A stretch of DNA of 64,000 nucleotides, taken from positions 1 through 64,000 of the forward strand of contig JADKBN010000028.1 of NCBI GenBank assembly GCA_016715065.1, written 5' to 3'. The first letter of the stretch is position 1; the number at the start of each line of letters is the position of its first letter. The notes under the pieces are model-generated. The model was given only the letters and a program-made list of their open reading frames with translations. It was not told the origin of the DNA and made no database searches. The stretch is from Fibrobacterota bacterium. Lineage in GTDB: Bacteria > Fibrobacterota > Fibrobacteria > UBA5070. Positions 47,888 to 55,886 of the stretch are shown one piece after another. The position numbers were made by a program, and so were the translations under genes.

Positions 47888-48679
47888 GTGTCGGAACTCC
47901 ACATTGTTCACGGGGCAACCTTGAAGGTCCTGGTCGTCAACGACGACGGTCCCGAGAGCCTCGCGCTCGCCCCCCTCGTGGAGGCATTGCGCGATCTCCA
48001 CGAGGTGTTCGTATCCGTCCCATCGCTCCAGCGTTCGGGGACCGGCCACGGCTTTTCCTTCTTGCAGCCTTTGGAAGTCCGCTCCACCACCGTGGCCGGC
48101 GTTCCCGGGTTGTTGGTGGCCGGCTTGCCTGCCGATGCCGTGAAATTCGCGATTTGCGGCGGGGCTCCTTGGGTACCGGATGTGGTCTTGGCTGGGATCA
48201 ATCCGGGCGAAAACGCGGGGGTCTGCGCGCCATACTCCGGCACGGTGGCCTGCGCCCGCGAGGCTGCCCTGTTCGGGATTCCCGCCGTGGCGCTCTCGTC
48301 CATGGGCATGGACATGGCCCACTACCGCGCCATCGCCGATTGGGCCTGTCGGCTTTTGGAATCCGGACTGCCCCCGCATCGGCGCGGGGTGTTCTGGAAC
48401 GTGAATTTCCCTTTGGCCCATCCCGATTGCTGGGGTGAAGTCAAAATCTGTCATGGATCCACCTCGATGTTCCGGGACGTCTACCGTCCCGTCGGGACAG
48501 GTGCATGGCAATTGGAAGGCAGCAAGGATCCGACGGCCATCGAGGCCGGATCCGACGACGAGTGGCTGTCCAAGGGGCATCCCTCCATGGTGGCGCATCG
48601 CGCCGATCCCACCGACCATGAATTCCTCCGGGGCCTGGACTGGATCCCGCCCCGGAGCATCCGCACGGGAGAGACATGA
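47888..48679 (+). CDS. surE: 5'/3'-nucleotidase SurE
   Basis: A SurE phosphatase that dephosphorylates nucleoside monophosphates (and exopolyphosphate in some species) using a divalent metal. The N-terminal metal motif VLVVNDDG, the SGTGHGFSF loop and AGINPGENAG...YSGTVACAREA are all present. The start is uncertain: the family normally begins just before VLVVNDDG, so TTG 47921 (252 residues) or GTG 47888 are likely; the frame is open to ATG 47786, which would overlap the tRNA promoter. Its stop overlaps the gyrA start (ATGA), so surE-gyrA are translationally coupled. Confidence 0.88.
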   Translation: MSELHIVHGATLKVLVVNDDGPESLALAPLVEALRDLHEVFVSVPSLQRSGTGHGFSFLQPLEVRSTTVAGVPGLLVAGLPADAVKFAICGGAPWVPDVVLAGINPGENAGVCAPYSGTVACAREAALFGIPAVALSSMGMDMAHYRAIADWACRLLESGLPPHRRGVFWNVNFPLAHPDCWGEVKICHGSTSMFRDVYRPVGTGAWQLEGSKDPTAIEAGSDDEWLSKGHPSMVAHRADPTDHEFLRGLDWIPPRSIRTGET

Positions 48680-51288
48680 ACGACGAGACTACACCGGAAA
48701 CCACTGGATCCGAACCCGAAGCCATCATCCCCCAGGTGGGCGTGGTCGGGCGGGTCGTTCCCGTTGCCATCGATCGCGAGCTGTCCACGAGCTACCTGCG
48801 CTATTCCATGAGCGTGATCGTGGCCCGTGCCCTGCCGGACGTGCGCGACGGCCTGAAGCCCGTGCACCGTCGCGTGCTGTTTGCGATGGACGAGCTCTCG
48901 CTCAACCACGACAAGCCCTACAAGAAGTCCGCCCGTATCGTCGGCGACGTCATTGGCAAGTACCACCCCCACGGCGACGTGGCGGTGTACGATTCGTTGG
49001 TCCGCATGGCGCAGGATTTTTCGCTGCGCTACATGCTGGTGATGGGCCAAGGAAACTTCGGTTCGGTGGACGGCGACAGCCCCGCCGCGATGCGTTACAC
49101 CGAAGCCCGCATGCGCCGCGCCGCGGAGCTCATGCTCCAGGACCTGGATCGCGACACGGTGGATTTCGTCAACAACTACGACGAGTCCCTGAAGGAGCCT
49201 TCGGTCCTGCCTTCGGCGATTCCCAACCTGCTGGTCAACGGCACCACCGGCATCGCGGTGGGCATGGCCACCAACATGCCACCGCACAACCTTCGCGAGA
49301 TCGTGGCGGCTTGCAAGGCGGTCCTGGACGATCCCGAGATCGCCATCGAAGAGCTCCTCCAGTATGTGAAGGGTCCTGACTTCCCCACCGGTGCGATCAT
49401 CTACGGACGCAACGGCGCGCGCGACGCCATGCTCACGGGCCGCGGCCGTGTGGTGGTGCGGGCCAAGCACCACTTCGAGGAGATCGGCACTCGCCAGGCG
49501 ATCATCTTCACCGAGATCCCCTACATGGTGAACAAGGCGAAGCTCCTGGAGAAGATCGCGGAACTGGTCCGCGACAAAGCCATCGAGGGCATCGCCGATC
49601 TGCGCGACGAATCCGACCGCGACGGCATGCGCATCGTGGTGGAATGCCGCCGCGACGCCCATCCGGACATCCTTCTGAACCACCTGTTCAAGAAGACCCA
49701 GCTCCAGGATCCGTTCCACGTGATCAACTTGGCGCTGGTGGACGGCCAGCCCAAGGTTCTCAACCTCAAGCAGCTCATCCACTATTACCTGGAACACCGC
49801 TTGGAAGTGGTCAGGCGCCGCGCCGAGCACGATCTCAAGAAGGCCCGCGAGCGCGCCCACATCTTGGAGGGCTACCTCAAGGCGCTGGATCATCTGGACG
49901 AAGTGATCCGCCTGATCCGCAATTCCACCACCACCGACGACGCGCGTGCGGGACTGGTCGAGGCCTTCGGGTTCACCGAAATCCAGGCCCAGGCCATCTT
50001 GGAACTGCAGTTGCGCAGGCTCACGGGCCTGGAACGCGACAAGATCCAAAACGAGTTCAACGACCTGATGGTCAAAATCAAGTACCTGGAAGAGGTGCTG
50101 GCTTCCCGCAAGCTGCGCGAAGAGATCGTGGCGGATGAACTCAGCAAGGTCGCCGAAGAAATCGGCGACGACCGTCGCACCCAGATCGTGGATGCCTCCG
50201 ACGAAGTCAGCATGGAAGACCTCGTGGCCGACGAGCCCATGGTGGTCACGGTCACGCACGGCGGCTACGTCAAGCGCCAGCCTCTCACCGAATACCGAGC
50301 CCAAGGGCGCGGCGGCAAGGGCGTCACGGGCGCAGGGCTCAAGGGCGAAGACATCGTGGACCAGATCTTCGTGGCCACCGCACACGCGCACCTGTTGTTC
50401 TTCACGTCCCTGGGGCGCGCCCACAGCGTGCGCGTCTGGGATCTGCCGGAACTTGGCCGCACCTCGCAGGGCACCCACATCGCCAACTTGCTGGAGCTTC
50501 GCAAGGAGCTGGGCGAAAAGGTCCGCTCCGTGGTGCCGGTGCGCGGATTCGGCGGCGAAGGCCGCATCGTGTACGCCACCCGCATGGGAACCATCAATCG
50601 CATGCGCCTGTCTGCGTTCAAGAACATGCGCAAGGACGGTTTGATCGGCATCGAGTTGGACGAAGGCGACGAACTTGTGACCACCTTGTTCATCGAGGGT
50701 GAGCCGGACCTCGTGGTGGCCACTCGCGAAGGTCAAGCCATTCGCTTCCCGATTTCCGCCTTCCGCGATCTGGGGCGTGGCACCCGCGGCGTGCGCGGCA
50801 TCAGCCTGGAAAAAACCGACTCCGTCATTGGGCTGGTGAAGGTGGAAGAAGGCACCCAGTTGCTGACCATCACCGAAAAAGGCTACGGAAAACGCACCGA
50901 GCCCTCCGAATACCGCGTGACAAACCGCGGCGGAAAGGGAATCATTAACCTGCGGGTCACCGAGAAGAACGGTGCCGCCGTTTGCCTGCTGGCGGTCCGC
51001 AAGGGCGAAGAGATCATGGCGATCACGAAGGGCGGGATGGTGATCCGCACGGGAATCGACGACATTCGGGAAACCGGCCGCGACTCGCAAGGAGTCATCG
51101 TGATCCGTCTGGACGAGGGAGACCTGGTCCAGGACGTGGCGCACGTGGTGGGCGAAAAGGAAGACGAGCTCCTTCCGGAAGCTGCGGGACTATCCACCGT
51201 GGATGTTTCGGAAGAATCCACTCTGGAACCGACCATGGAATCCTCGCCGGACGAGTCCAACCCGGCGGGAGGCGAGGAGTCGGAGTGA
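48676..51288 (+). CDS. gyrA: DNA gyrase subunit A
   Basis: An 870-residue gyrase A subunit, the DNA-cleaving half of the enzyme that introduces negative supercoils. The catalytic Tyr141 is in AAMRYTEARM, the DNA-gate region GKYHPHGD is intact, and the C-terminal pinwheel domain contains a GyrA-box-like YRAQGRGGKGV. In the quinolone-determining region Val102 stands at the Ser83 position of E. coli, with Asp106 at the Asp87 position. The last ~45 residues are acidic and low-complexity (SSPDESNPAGGEESE). ATG 48676 overlaps surE; its stop overlaps the next gene. Confidence 0.95.
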   Translation: MNDETTPETTGSEPEAIIPQVGVVGRVVPVAIDRELSTSYLRYSMSVIVARALPDVRDGLKPVHRRVLFAMDELSLNHDKPYKKSARIVGDVIGKYHPHGDVAVYDSLVRMAQDFSLRYMLVMGQGNFGSVDGDSPAAMRYTEARMRRAAELMLQDLDRDTVDFVNNYDESLKEPSVLPSAIPNLLVNGTTGIAVGMATNMPPHNLREIVAACKAVLDDPEIAIEELLQYVKGPDFPTGAIIYGRNGARDAMLTGRGRVVVRAKHHFEEIGTRQAIIFTEIPYMVNKAKLLEKIAELVRDKAIEGIADLRDESDRDGMRIVVECRRDAHPDILLNHLFKKTQLQDPFHVINLALVDGQPKVLNLKQLIHYYLEHRLEVVRRRAEHDLKKARERAHILEGYLKALDHLDEVIRLIRNSTTTDDARAGLVEAFGFTEIQAQAILELQLRRLTGLERDKIQNEFNDLMVKIKYLEEVLASRKLREEIVADELSKVAEEIGDDRRTQIVDASDEVSMEDLVADEPMVVTVTHGGYVKRQPLTEYRAQGRGGKGVTGAGLKGEDIVDQIFVATAHAHLLFFTSLGRAHSVRVWDLPELGRTSQGTHIANLLELRKELGEKVRSVVPVRGFGGEGRIVYATRMGTINRMRLSAFKNMRKDGLIGIELDEGDELVTTLFIEGEPDLVVATREGQAIRFPISAFRDLGRGTRGVRGISLEKTDSVIGLVKVEEGTQLLTITEKGYGKRTEPSEYRVTNRGGKGIINLRVTEKNGAAVCLLAVRKGEEIMAITKGGMVIRTGIDDIRETGRDSQGVIVIRLDEGDLVQDVAHVVGEKEDELLPEAAGLSTVDVSEESTLEPTMESSPDESNPAGGEESE

Positions 51289-51974
51289 CGGGAACTCGCA
51301 AGCGATCCTTTCTGGTGGTTTGCACCGACGAGCGCCGCGCCCTGTTCGAGGAGGCGCTGCAGGCCTATGATTTCCGGCAGGTGACCTCGGTGACTGCCGC
51401 CGTGCGCGATTGCGTGTCGCACCCGGCCCTGGCAGTGCTGTTGGACCTGGCTTCTACCCTGCATGCCGGCGTGGCCGAAACCGCTCCGCTGTACGAGTTG
51501 GGCATCGACTTGCCCATCCTGCGATGCACGGGCACCAAGGCCGATGCGATGGTGGCCATGTGCCAGGCTCCTTTCAAGCGAGTCTCCCTCCTGGATGCCC
51601 TCGGGGAGATCGCCTCCGGCGACCCATCCTGGAAGAATCCTGCCAATCCCCGCCGTTACGTGCGGGTGAAACGAAACATCCGGGTGCAGTTTCGGGTGAA
51701 CAACACCGAGCACTGGCATCGTGGGAACGCACAGAGCATCAGTATTTCGGGACTGTTTTTGATGACGCTGGACCCGCCCCACATCGGTTCCGATGTCCAG
51801 ATTCGCATTCTGGATCTGGAAGAACCTTTGGAACTGACCGGGTCCGCCGTCTGGGTGCACCATTGGGAAGATGGTCGGCATTTGCCTGGCTGCGGACTCA
51901 GCTTCGATCCGGAGGCCATCCCTCCGCAATTGGGAGGATTGTTGGCCGATTGGTTCTTCCAAAAGTCGGGATGA
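51285..51974 (+). CDS. PilZ-domain protein (c-di-GMP effector candidate)
   Basis: A 229-residue protein. The first ~115 residues resemble a receiver-like alpha/beta domain (RSFLVVCTDERRALFEEAL) without an obvious phospho-acceptor Asp. The C-terminal ~110 residues are PilZ-like: NPRRYVRVKRNIRVQFR gives the RxxxR part, and SISISGLFLMT stands where the D/NxSxxG motif is expected; the Asn/Asp is replaced by Ser, so c-di-GMP binding is uncertain. The GTG start at 51285 overlaps the gyrA stop and has a GAGGAG site. Confidence 0.78.
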   Translation: MTGTRKRSFLVVCTDERRALFEEALQAYDFRQVTSVTAAVRDCVSHPALAVLLDLASTLHAGVAETAPLYELGIDLPILRCTGTKADAMVAMCQAPFKRVSLLDALGEIASGDPSWKNPANPRRYVRVKRNIRVQFRVNNTEHWHRGNAQSISISGLFLMTLDPPHIGSDVQIRILDLEEPLELTGSAVWVHHWEDGRHLPGCGLSFDPEAIPPQLGGLLADWFFQKSG

Positions 51975-52034
51975 GCACCGGAAATCTTGTATTGAACAGC
52001 ATTCGGTTTTCCGGAATGCATTTTCGGAGTCATC

Positions 52035-53363
52035 GTGATCACTGAACTGTTCCTTGTCGGCATCATCCTTCTCGTCCTTATCCTCCTGAACGCCATGTTC
52101 GCCGCCACCGAAATGGCCCTGGCTACCGCACGGCGTTCCCGTCTCCAAAACAAGGTGGACGAAGGGCACCGAGGCGCCCTGCTCGCCTTGAAGCTGCAGG
52201 AAGATCCCAACCGATTTCTGTCCACCGTGCAGGTGGGCATCACTTTGGTGGGGACCCTTGCCGCGGTGTTGTCCGGCGATCGGCTTGAAGAGCCCTTGCT
52301 GGCGGTGTACGAACCCTGGCTGGGCGAATGGGCCCGTTGGGGTGTGATGGCTACCGTGGTGGCGGGACTGTCGTTTCTCCAGCTGGTGCTGGGAGAGCTG
52401 GTGCCCAAGCGGGTGGGGATCCAGTATGCGGATGTCCTGGCTGCCGCCTTGGGACGACCCATGATGTTTCTCTCGATGCTGGCCCGACCCTTGGTGTTCG
52501 TGCTTTCAGGATGCACCAACGCCATCTTGTGGGTGCTGCGCATGCACAAGGCTCCGGAGGAGACCGTGACGCAGGAGGACATCCGCCACATGGTGCGCGA
52601 GAGCGCCGAGCACGGCGAGATCCAGGAGCAGGAAGAAGACCTCATACATTCGGTGTTCGACATGGGAGAAAAACTCGTGCGCCAATTGCGCACTCCCCGC
52701 ACAACCGTGGTGGGCGTGGACCTGGACCTCGATCTGGACCAACAACTCCCCGCACTGATGGAATCGGGCTATTCGCGGTTTCCGGCCTACCGCGGCAATC
52801 TGGACCACATCGAAGGCGTGGTGATCGCCAAGGACATCTTCCGGGCCTGCCTGGCCTCCGAAACCCGTCCCAGCCTGGACGGACTGGTCCGCGAACTCCT
52901 GCTGGTGCCGGAAAACACCCGTGCCATGGCGCTTTTGCAGCTGATGAAGAAAAAGCACCAGCACCTGGCGGTGGTGGTCAACGAACACGGCATCTTCGAG
53001 GGCGTGGTCACGCTGGAAGATCTGGTGGAAGAGATCGTGGGCGACATCCAGGACGAGACCGACGAGGAGACGGATCCCGACATCGTGGCCACGGGCGGCG
53101 GGCGTTGGCTGATCAGCGGCAAGACGCCGGTGGAGAAGCTCAAGGAGGCGCTGGAAGTGTCCTCGCTCCCGCAGGAGAACGAAGGCCACTACGACACCAT
53201 CGCGGGACTCGTGCTGGCGTTGATGGGACGGATTCCGTCCACTGGTGAGGAGATCACCGCGGCGGGTTGGATCTACCGCGTGGTGGACATGGACGGCCTG
53301 CGCATCGACAAGGTCGAAGTCTGCAAGCTCGACCGCGACTCGGCATCGGATGCGAAGGGGTAG
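52035..53363 (+). CDS. CNNM/CorC-HlyC family membrane protein (DUF21-CBS)
   Basis: A 442-residue inner-membrane protein of the hemolysin-like family. A DUF21 (CNNM) transmembrane domain covers about residues 1-170, a pair of CBS domains about 195-320 (ESGYSRFPAYRGNLDHIEGVVIAKD and NEHGIFEGVVTLEDLVEEIVGD), and a C-terminal CorC/HlyC domain the rest. Members are implicated in magnesium or cobalt efflux and in metal homeostasis; calling it a hemolysin is historical. The start is GTG at 52035. It follows the PilZ gene by 60 bp and may share its transcript. Confidence 0.9.
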   Translation: MITELFLVGIILLVLILLNAMFAATEMALATARRSRLQNKVDEGHRGALLALKLQEDPNRFLSTVQVGITLVGTLAAVLSGDRLEEPLLAVYEPWLGEWARWGVMATVVAGLSFLQLVLGELVPKRVGIQYADVLAAALGRPMMFLSMLARPLVFVLSGCTNAILWVLRMHKAPEETVTQEDIRHMVRESAEHGEIQEQEEDLIHSVFDMGEKLVRQLRTPRTTVVGVDLDLDLDQQLPALMESGYSRFPAYRGNLDHIEGVVIAKDIFRACLASETRPSLDGLVRELLLVPENTRAMALLQLMKKKHQHLAVVVNEHGIFEGVVTLEDLVEEIVGDIQDETDEETDPDIVATGGGRWLISGKTPVEKLKEALEVSSLPQENEGHYDTIAGLVLALMGRIPSTGEEITAAGWIYRVVDMDGLRIDKVEVCKLDRDSASDAKG

Positions 53364-53388
53364 GGTGCGTCCCCCTTTTGTAGAGACG

Positions 53389-53433
53389 CCCCCTTTGTAG
53401 AGACGCCCCGCCGGGGCGTCTCTACAAAGGGGG
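53389..53433. repeat. Palindromic repeat, TGTAGAGACG family
   Basis: Arms 53389-53410 and 53412-53433 are perfect 22-nt reverse complements around a single C. A partial direct copy of the left arm (CCCCCTTTTGTAGAGACGCC, 53371-53390) precedes it. Without a following T tract it is unlikely to be a simple terminator. It shares GTAGAGACG...CGTCTCTAC with the 6090-6153 palindrome. Confidence 0.85.
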
Positions 53434-53500
53434 AATATGTTGCGCTTCGCCTTACCGGGAACGTACATTCCTTACAGATTTGTCAAAGGTAAGGAGAGGT

Positions 53501-53737
53501 ATGGTTGCAACATTGACATCCAAAGGGCAGATCACCCTGCCGGTCGGGCTCAGGCGCAAGATGGGGCTCAAGGCGGGTGACAAACTGGATTTCAAGCTCA
53601 CGGAACGCGGTGAGGTTGTCTTCGAGGTGGTCAAGTCCGGTCTCGAGGGCCTGGCAGGCATCGCCAAGCCCAAAGATGGACGGCGCAGGACGTTGGCCGA
53701 GATGGAGGCCGCGATCGCGAAAGGACGCTCCCGTTGA
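53501..53737 (+). CDS. AbrB/MazE-fold antitoxin
   Basis: A 78-residue swapped-hairpin DNA-binding antitoxin. MVATLTSKGQITLPVGLRRKMGLKAGDKL is a textbook AbrB/SpoVT N-terminus; the C-terminal part would neutralise the toxin. ATG 53501 has a GGAGAGG site; the frame is open to 53480. The stop overlaps the toxin start. Antitoxins of this kind usually repress their own promoter. Confidence 0.88.
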   Translation: MVATLTSKGQITLPVGLRRKMGLKAGDKLDFKLTERGEVVFEVVKSGLEGLAGIAKPKDGRRRTLAEMEAAIAKGRSR

Positions 53738-54126
53738 TCGGCATCGATACGAATGTCCTCGTGAGGTTTCTTGCACAGGACGATCCCGTCCAATCGAAAC
53801 TCGTGACACGACTCCTCAAGGAGGCGGAGGCGAAAAGCCTGCGGGTTCGAGTGAACCTTTTGGTGCTGGTAGAAACCTGTTGGGTGCTCAAGACGGCTTA
53901 CGATCATCCAGCCGAAATGATCCTCGACATTGTCGAACGTATCCTGGACACCAAACCATTCCAAGTCGAGTGTGATTCCCTTGTTCGAGAAGCATTGGAG
54001 CGCGCCAAGCAGCATCGCCATGAGCTTCCGGATGTGTTGATTGCAGTGATCAATCGATCCTGTTCGACAACCTTGACCTTTGACAAGAAGGCTTCGAAGC
54101 TCAGCGGATTTTCATTGCTGAGTTGA
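53734..54126 (+). CDS. vapC: PIN-domain ribonuclease toxin (VapC-like)
   Basis: A 130-residue PIN-domain protein. The acidic catalytic residues are visible: Asp in GIDTNVLVRF, Glu in LVETCWVL, Asp in ELPDVLIA and Asp in TFDKKA. VapC toxins cleave specific tRNAs or rRNA. It starts with TTG at 53734, overlapping the antitoxin stop, so the two are coupled. The full acidic set suggests it is active when unbound. The cellular target cannot be read from sequence. Confidence 0.9.
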   Translation: MIGIDTNVLVRFLAQDDPVQSKLVTRLLKEAEAKSLRVRVNLLVLVETCWVLKTAYDHPAEMILDIVERILDTKPFQVECDSLVREALERAKQHRHELPDVLIAVINRSCSTTLTFDKKASKLSGFSLLS

Positions 54127-54191
54127 GATAAGATGCAAGCAAGCGCCTTGCCTTCCGCTGTGTCCGACTTAGTGGGGCGCGGGAGATGGCG

Positions 54192-54923
54192 TCAAATCTC
54201 GAACGACGCCAGGATGCCCATCTTCCCCGAGAGGAGACTCTCCTCTCCTTCCTCGCCGAACCAATGTGGATAACCAGGGAACCCCCCGGTAGAGAGGTGG
54301 GAGGTGGCCGTCATGACGGGGGCATAGCCGAATCCGAGCCAGGGCGAAACAGCGAACCGATCCAGGAAATGGATCTCCGGGCCGACCTTCAAATACACCT
54401 TGAGCGGAAATCCCATGTAGTACGAACGGGTAGATCCAAATTCGCCGCTGGCGATTTTCGATCCATCGAAATCAGTCCACTCGAAGGTTCCGAACAGACC
54501 TTCTTCCAAGACAAGATTCGTCAGGAATCCCAGATGCCGCCACGGTTTCCAACGGACGCCGAATTGTAGGTCGGCGAGGCAGTAATCCATCCGGATCCGC
54601 TGACCTACCCACTCCTCGCTTCCCGTCAGGCGAGCCCCACCTTCGGCCAAAGCCCAAGAGTACCCGATGTGTGAGCCCACCACCATTTCCCACGTTTCGC
54701 CGAGAGGCATGTGGATGCTGGCACCACCTCGAACGACCTTCTCGACGGTTCCCGACTTCGTTTCGGCGACATTTTTCCCGTTGTATCTACTCCAAGCCTC
54801 ATAGCGGAATTGGTACCCTCCCCGGTCGGAAAGGCTTCCGGAACATTCGAGTTCCGGATGGAGACTCAGACCCCCAGTCGTAGAGAAGAAGGCGAGGAGC
54901 AAGGCATGAATCATCGGTTCCAC
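54192..54923 (-). CDS. Probable outer-membrane beta-barrel protein
   Basis: A 243-residue protein with an N-terminal hydrophobic export signal (IHALLLAFFSTTGGLS) followed by alternating amphipathic beta strands (YQFRYEAWSRY, MDYCLADLQFGVRWKPW, YYMGFPLKVYLKVG) and a C-terminal MGILASFEI strand ending near an aromatic residue. This is the profile of a small porin-like barrel. Function unknown. The next leftward gene (55025-55708) also encodes a barrel. Confidence 0.6.
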   Translation of the reverse strand: MEPMIHALLLAFFSTTGGLSLHPELECSGSLSDRGGYQFRYEAWSRYNGKNVAETKSGTVEKVVRGGASIHMPLGETWEMVVGSHIGYSWALAEGGARLTGSEEWVGQRIRMDYCLADLQFGVRWKPWRHLGFLTNLVLEEGLFGTFEWTDFDGSKIASGEFGSTRSYYMGFPLKVYLKVGPEIHFLDRFAVSPWLGFGYAPVMTATSHLSTGGFPGYPHWFGEEGEESLLSGKMGILASFEI

Positions 54924-55024
54924 TCTCTGGTGAAGGGGAACTTGGGGTAAGCTAGCAATCCATGTCGAGCGGGGGAGATGAGGCCCTCCCGGGTCTCAGC
55001 GAAGCGCTGTGGTGTGGGGCGAGC

Positions 55025-55708
55025 TCAGATGTGGAAGCGGTAGGAGACGCCCATCTGCACTTGGTGGAGCTTGATGTTCTCCGGTGCGTTGTTGGCGCCG
55101 TCGAGCGAGGTGCCGTCGTAGGAGGGGATGATCCCGTTGACGGCGAACTTGCCCTGGAGGGTGACCTGCAGGTCGTCGCGGAACTGGTAGCTCAGACCCC
55201 CAACCAGGTTGTTCGTGGAGATCAGCGGGATCTCGTTTTTCTCGTCGTAGTCGGTGATGATGCCGGGTGCCCAGACCAGGTCGAAGGATTGGGACTTCCC
55301 TGGCGACGAGACATCCACCGAGCCCCCAACGGGGATGTCCAGCTCCACACCCAACTTGGCCGCGAGCCCATCGGTCACGAGGTATCCGGCACAGGCTTGC
55401 AACCCCACCGTGAGCAGCGAAAAATCCTGGGTGGCGTTGCCGTTGAAAACGCGATGCTCCACCGAAAACATTTTCCAGTTGGCCAAAAGGCTCGCGTCCA
55501 CCGCCCAATCGCCTTGTATGGGGATCCACAAGTTCGGGCCCACTGTGACGGAGATGCCTCCATCGGAGCTGGCTCCACTTCCCTTGCCGCCCACGTTTTC
55601 GCCCACCGAGATGGGGTCGTATCCCACGCGCGCATCGAATCCGTGCTCGATCATATTCTCGTTTCCGAAGGCCGCCAGGATCAACGGGAAGACGGAAGAA
55701 AGGATCAT
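55025..55708 (-). CDS. Probable outer-membrane beta-barrel protein
   Basis: A 227-residue protein with a short hydrophobic N-terminus (ILSSVFPLILAAFG) and beta-rich strands (ISVTVGPNLWIPIQ, FSLLTVGLQACAGYLV, LVGGLSYQFRDDLQVTLQGKFAV), closing with VQMGVSYRFHI, a typical barrel end. Gly-rich loops occur between strands. Function unknown. It lies 101 bp upstream of the other leftward barrel gene and may be cotranscribed with it. Confidence 0.6.
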   Translation of the reverse strand: MILSSVFPLILAAFGNENMIEHGFDARVGYDPISVGENVGGKGSGASSDGGISVTVGPNLWIPIQGDWAVDASLLANWKMFSVEHRVFNGNATQDFSLLTVGLQACAGYLVTDGLAAKLGVELDIPVGGSVDVSSPGKSQSFDLVWAPGIITDYDEKNEIPLISTNNLVGGLSYQFRDDLQVTLQGKFAVNGIIPSYDGTSLDGANNAPENIKLHQVQMGVSYRFHI

Positions 55709-55771
55709 GAGAGGCCCCTGGTGGTGGATGAGGTGGGAGGGAGGTTCAAACGTAGGTTTTGCGGGCGCCTA

Positions 55772-55801
55772 TGTTGAGACGCCCCAGCGGGGGGTCTGTA
55801 C
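55772..55801. repeat. Imperfect copy of the TGTAGRGACG palindrome
   Basis: TGTTGAGACGCCCC...GGGGGGTCTGTAC forms an imperfect stem related to the palindrome at 53389-53433. It lies between the barrel gene and the FGE lipoprotein gene. Confidence 0.5.
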
Positions 55802-55886
55802 GGGTTCATTAAATTGGAATCGATGCGGTCCGCCTGTCACCCGGGGGCCGAGCTGGATCGCAACGAGGATCGACCCTGAGGAAACG

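Noticed and set aside
48481..51144. 887-codon open frame antisense to gyrA
   Set aside because: It mirrors the gyrA reading frame in GC-rich DNA, has low-complexity His/Gln-rich content and no recognisable domain; gyrA is certain.
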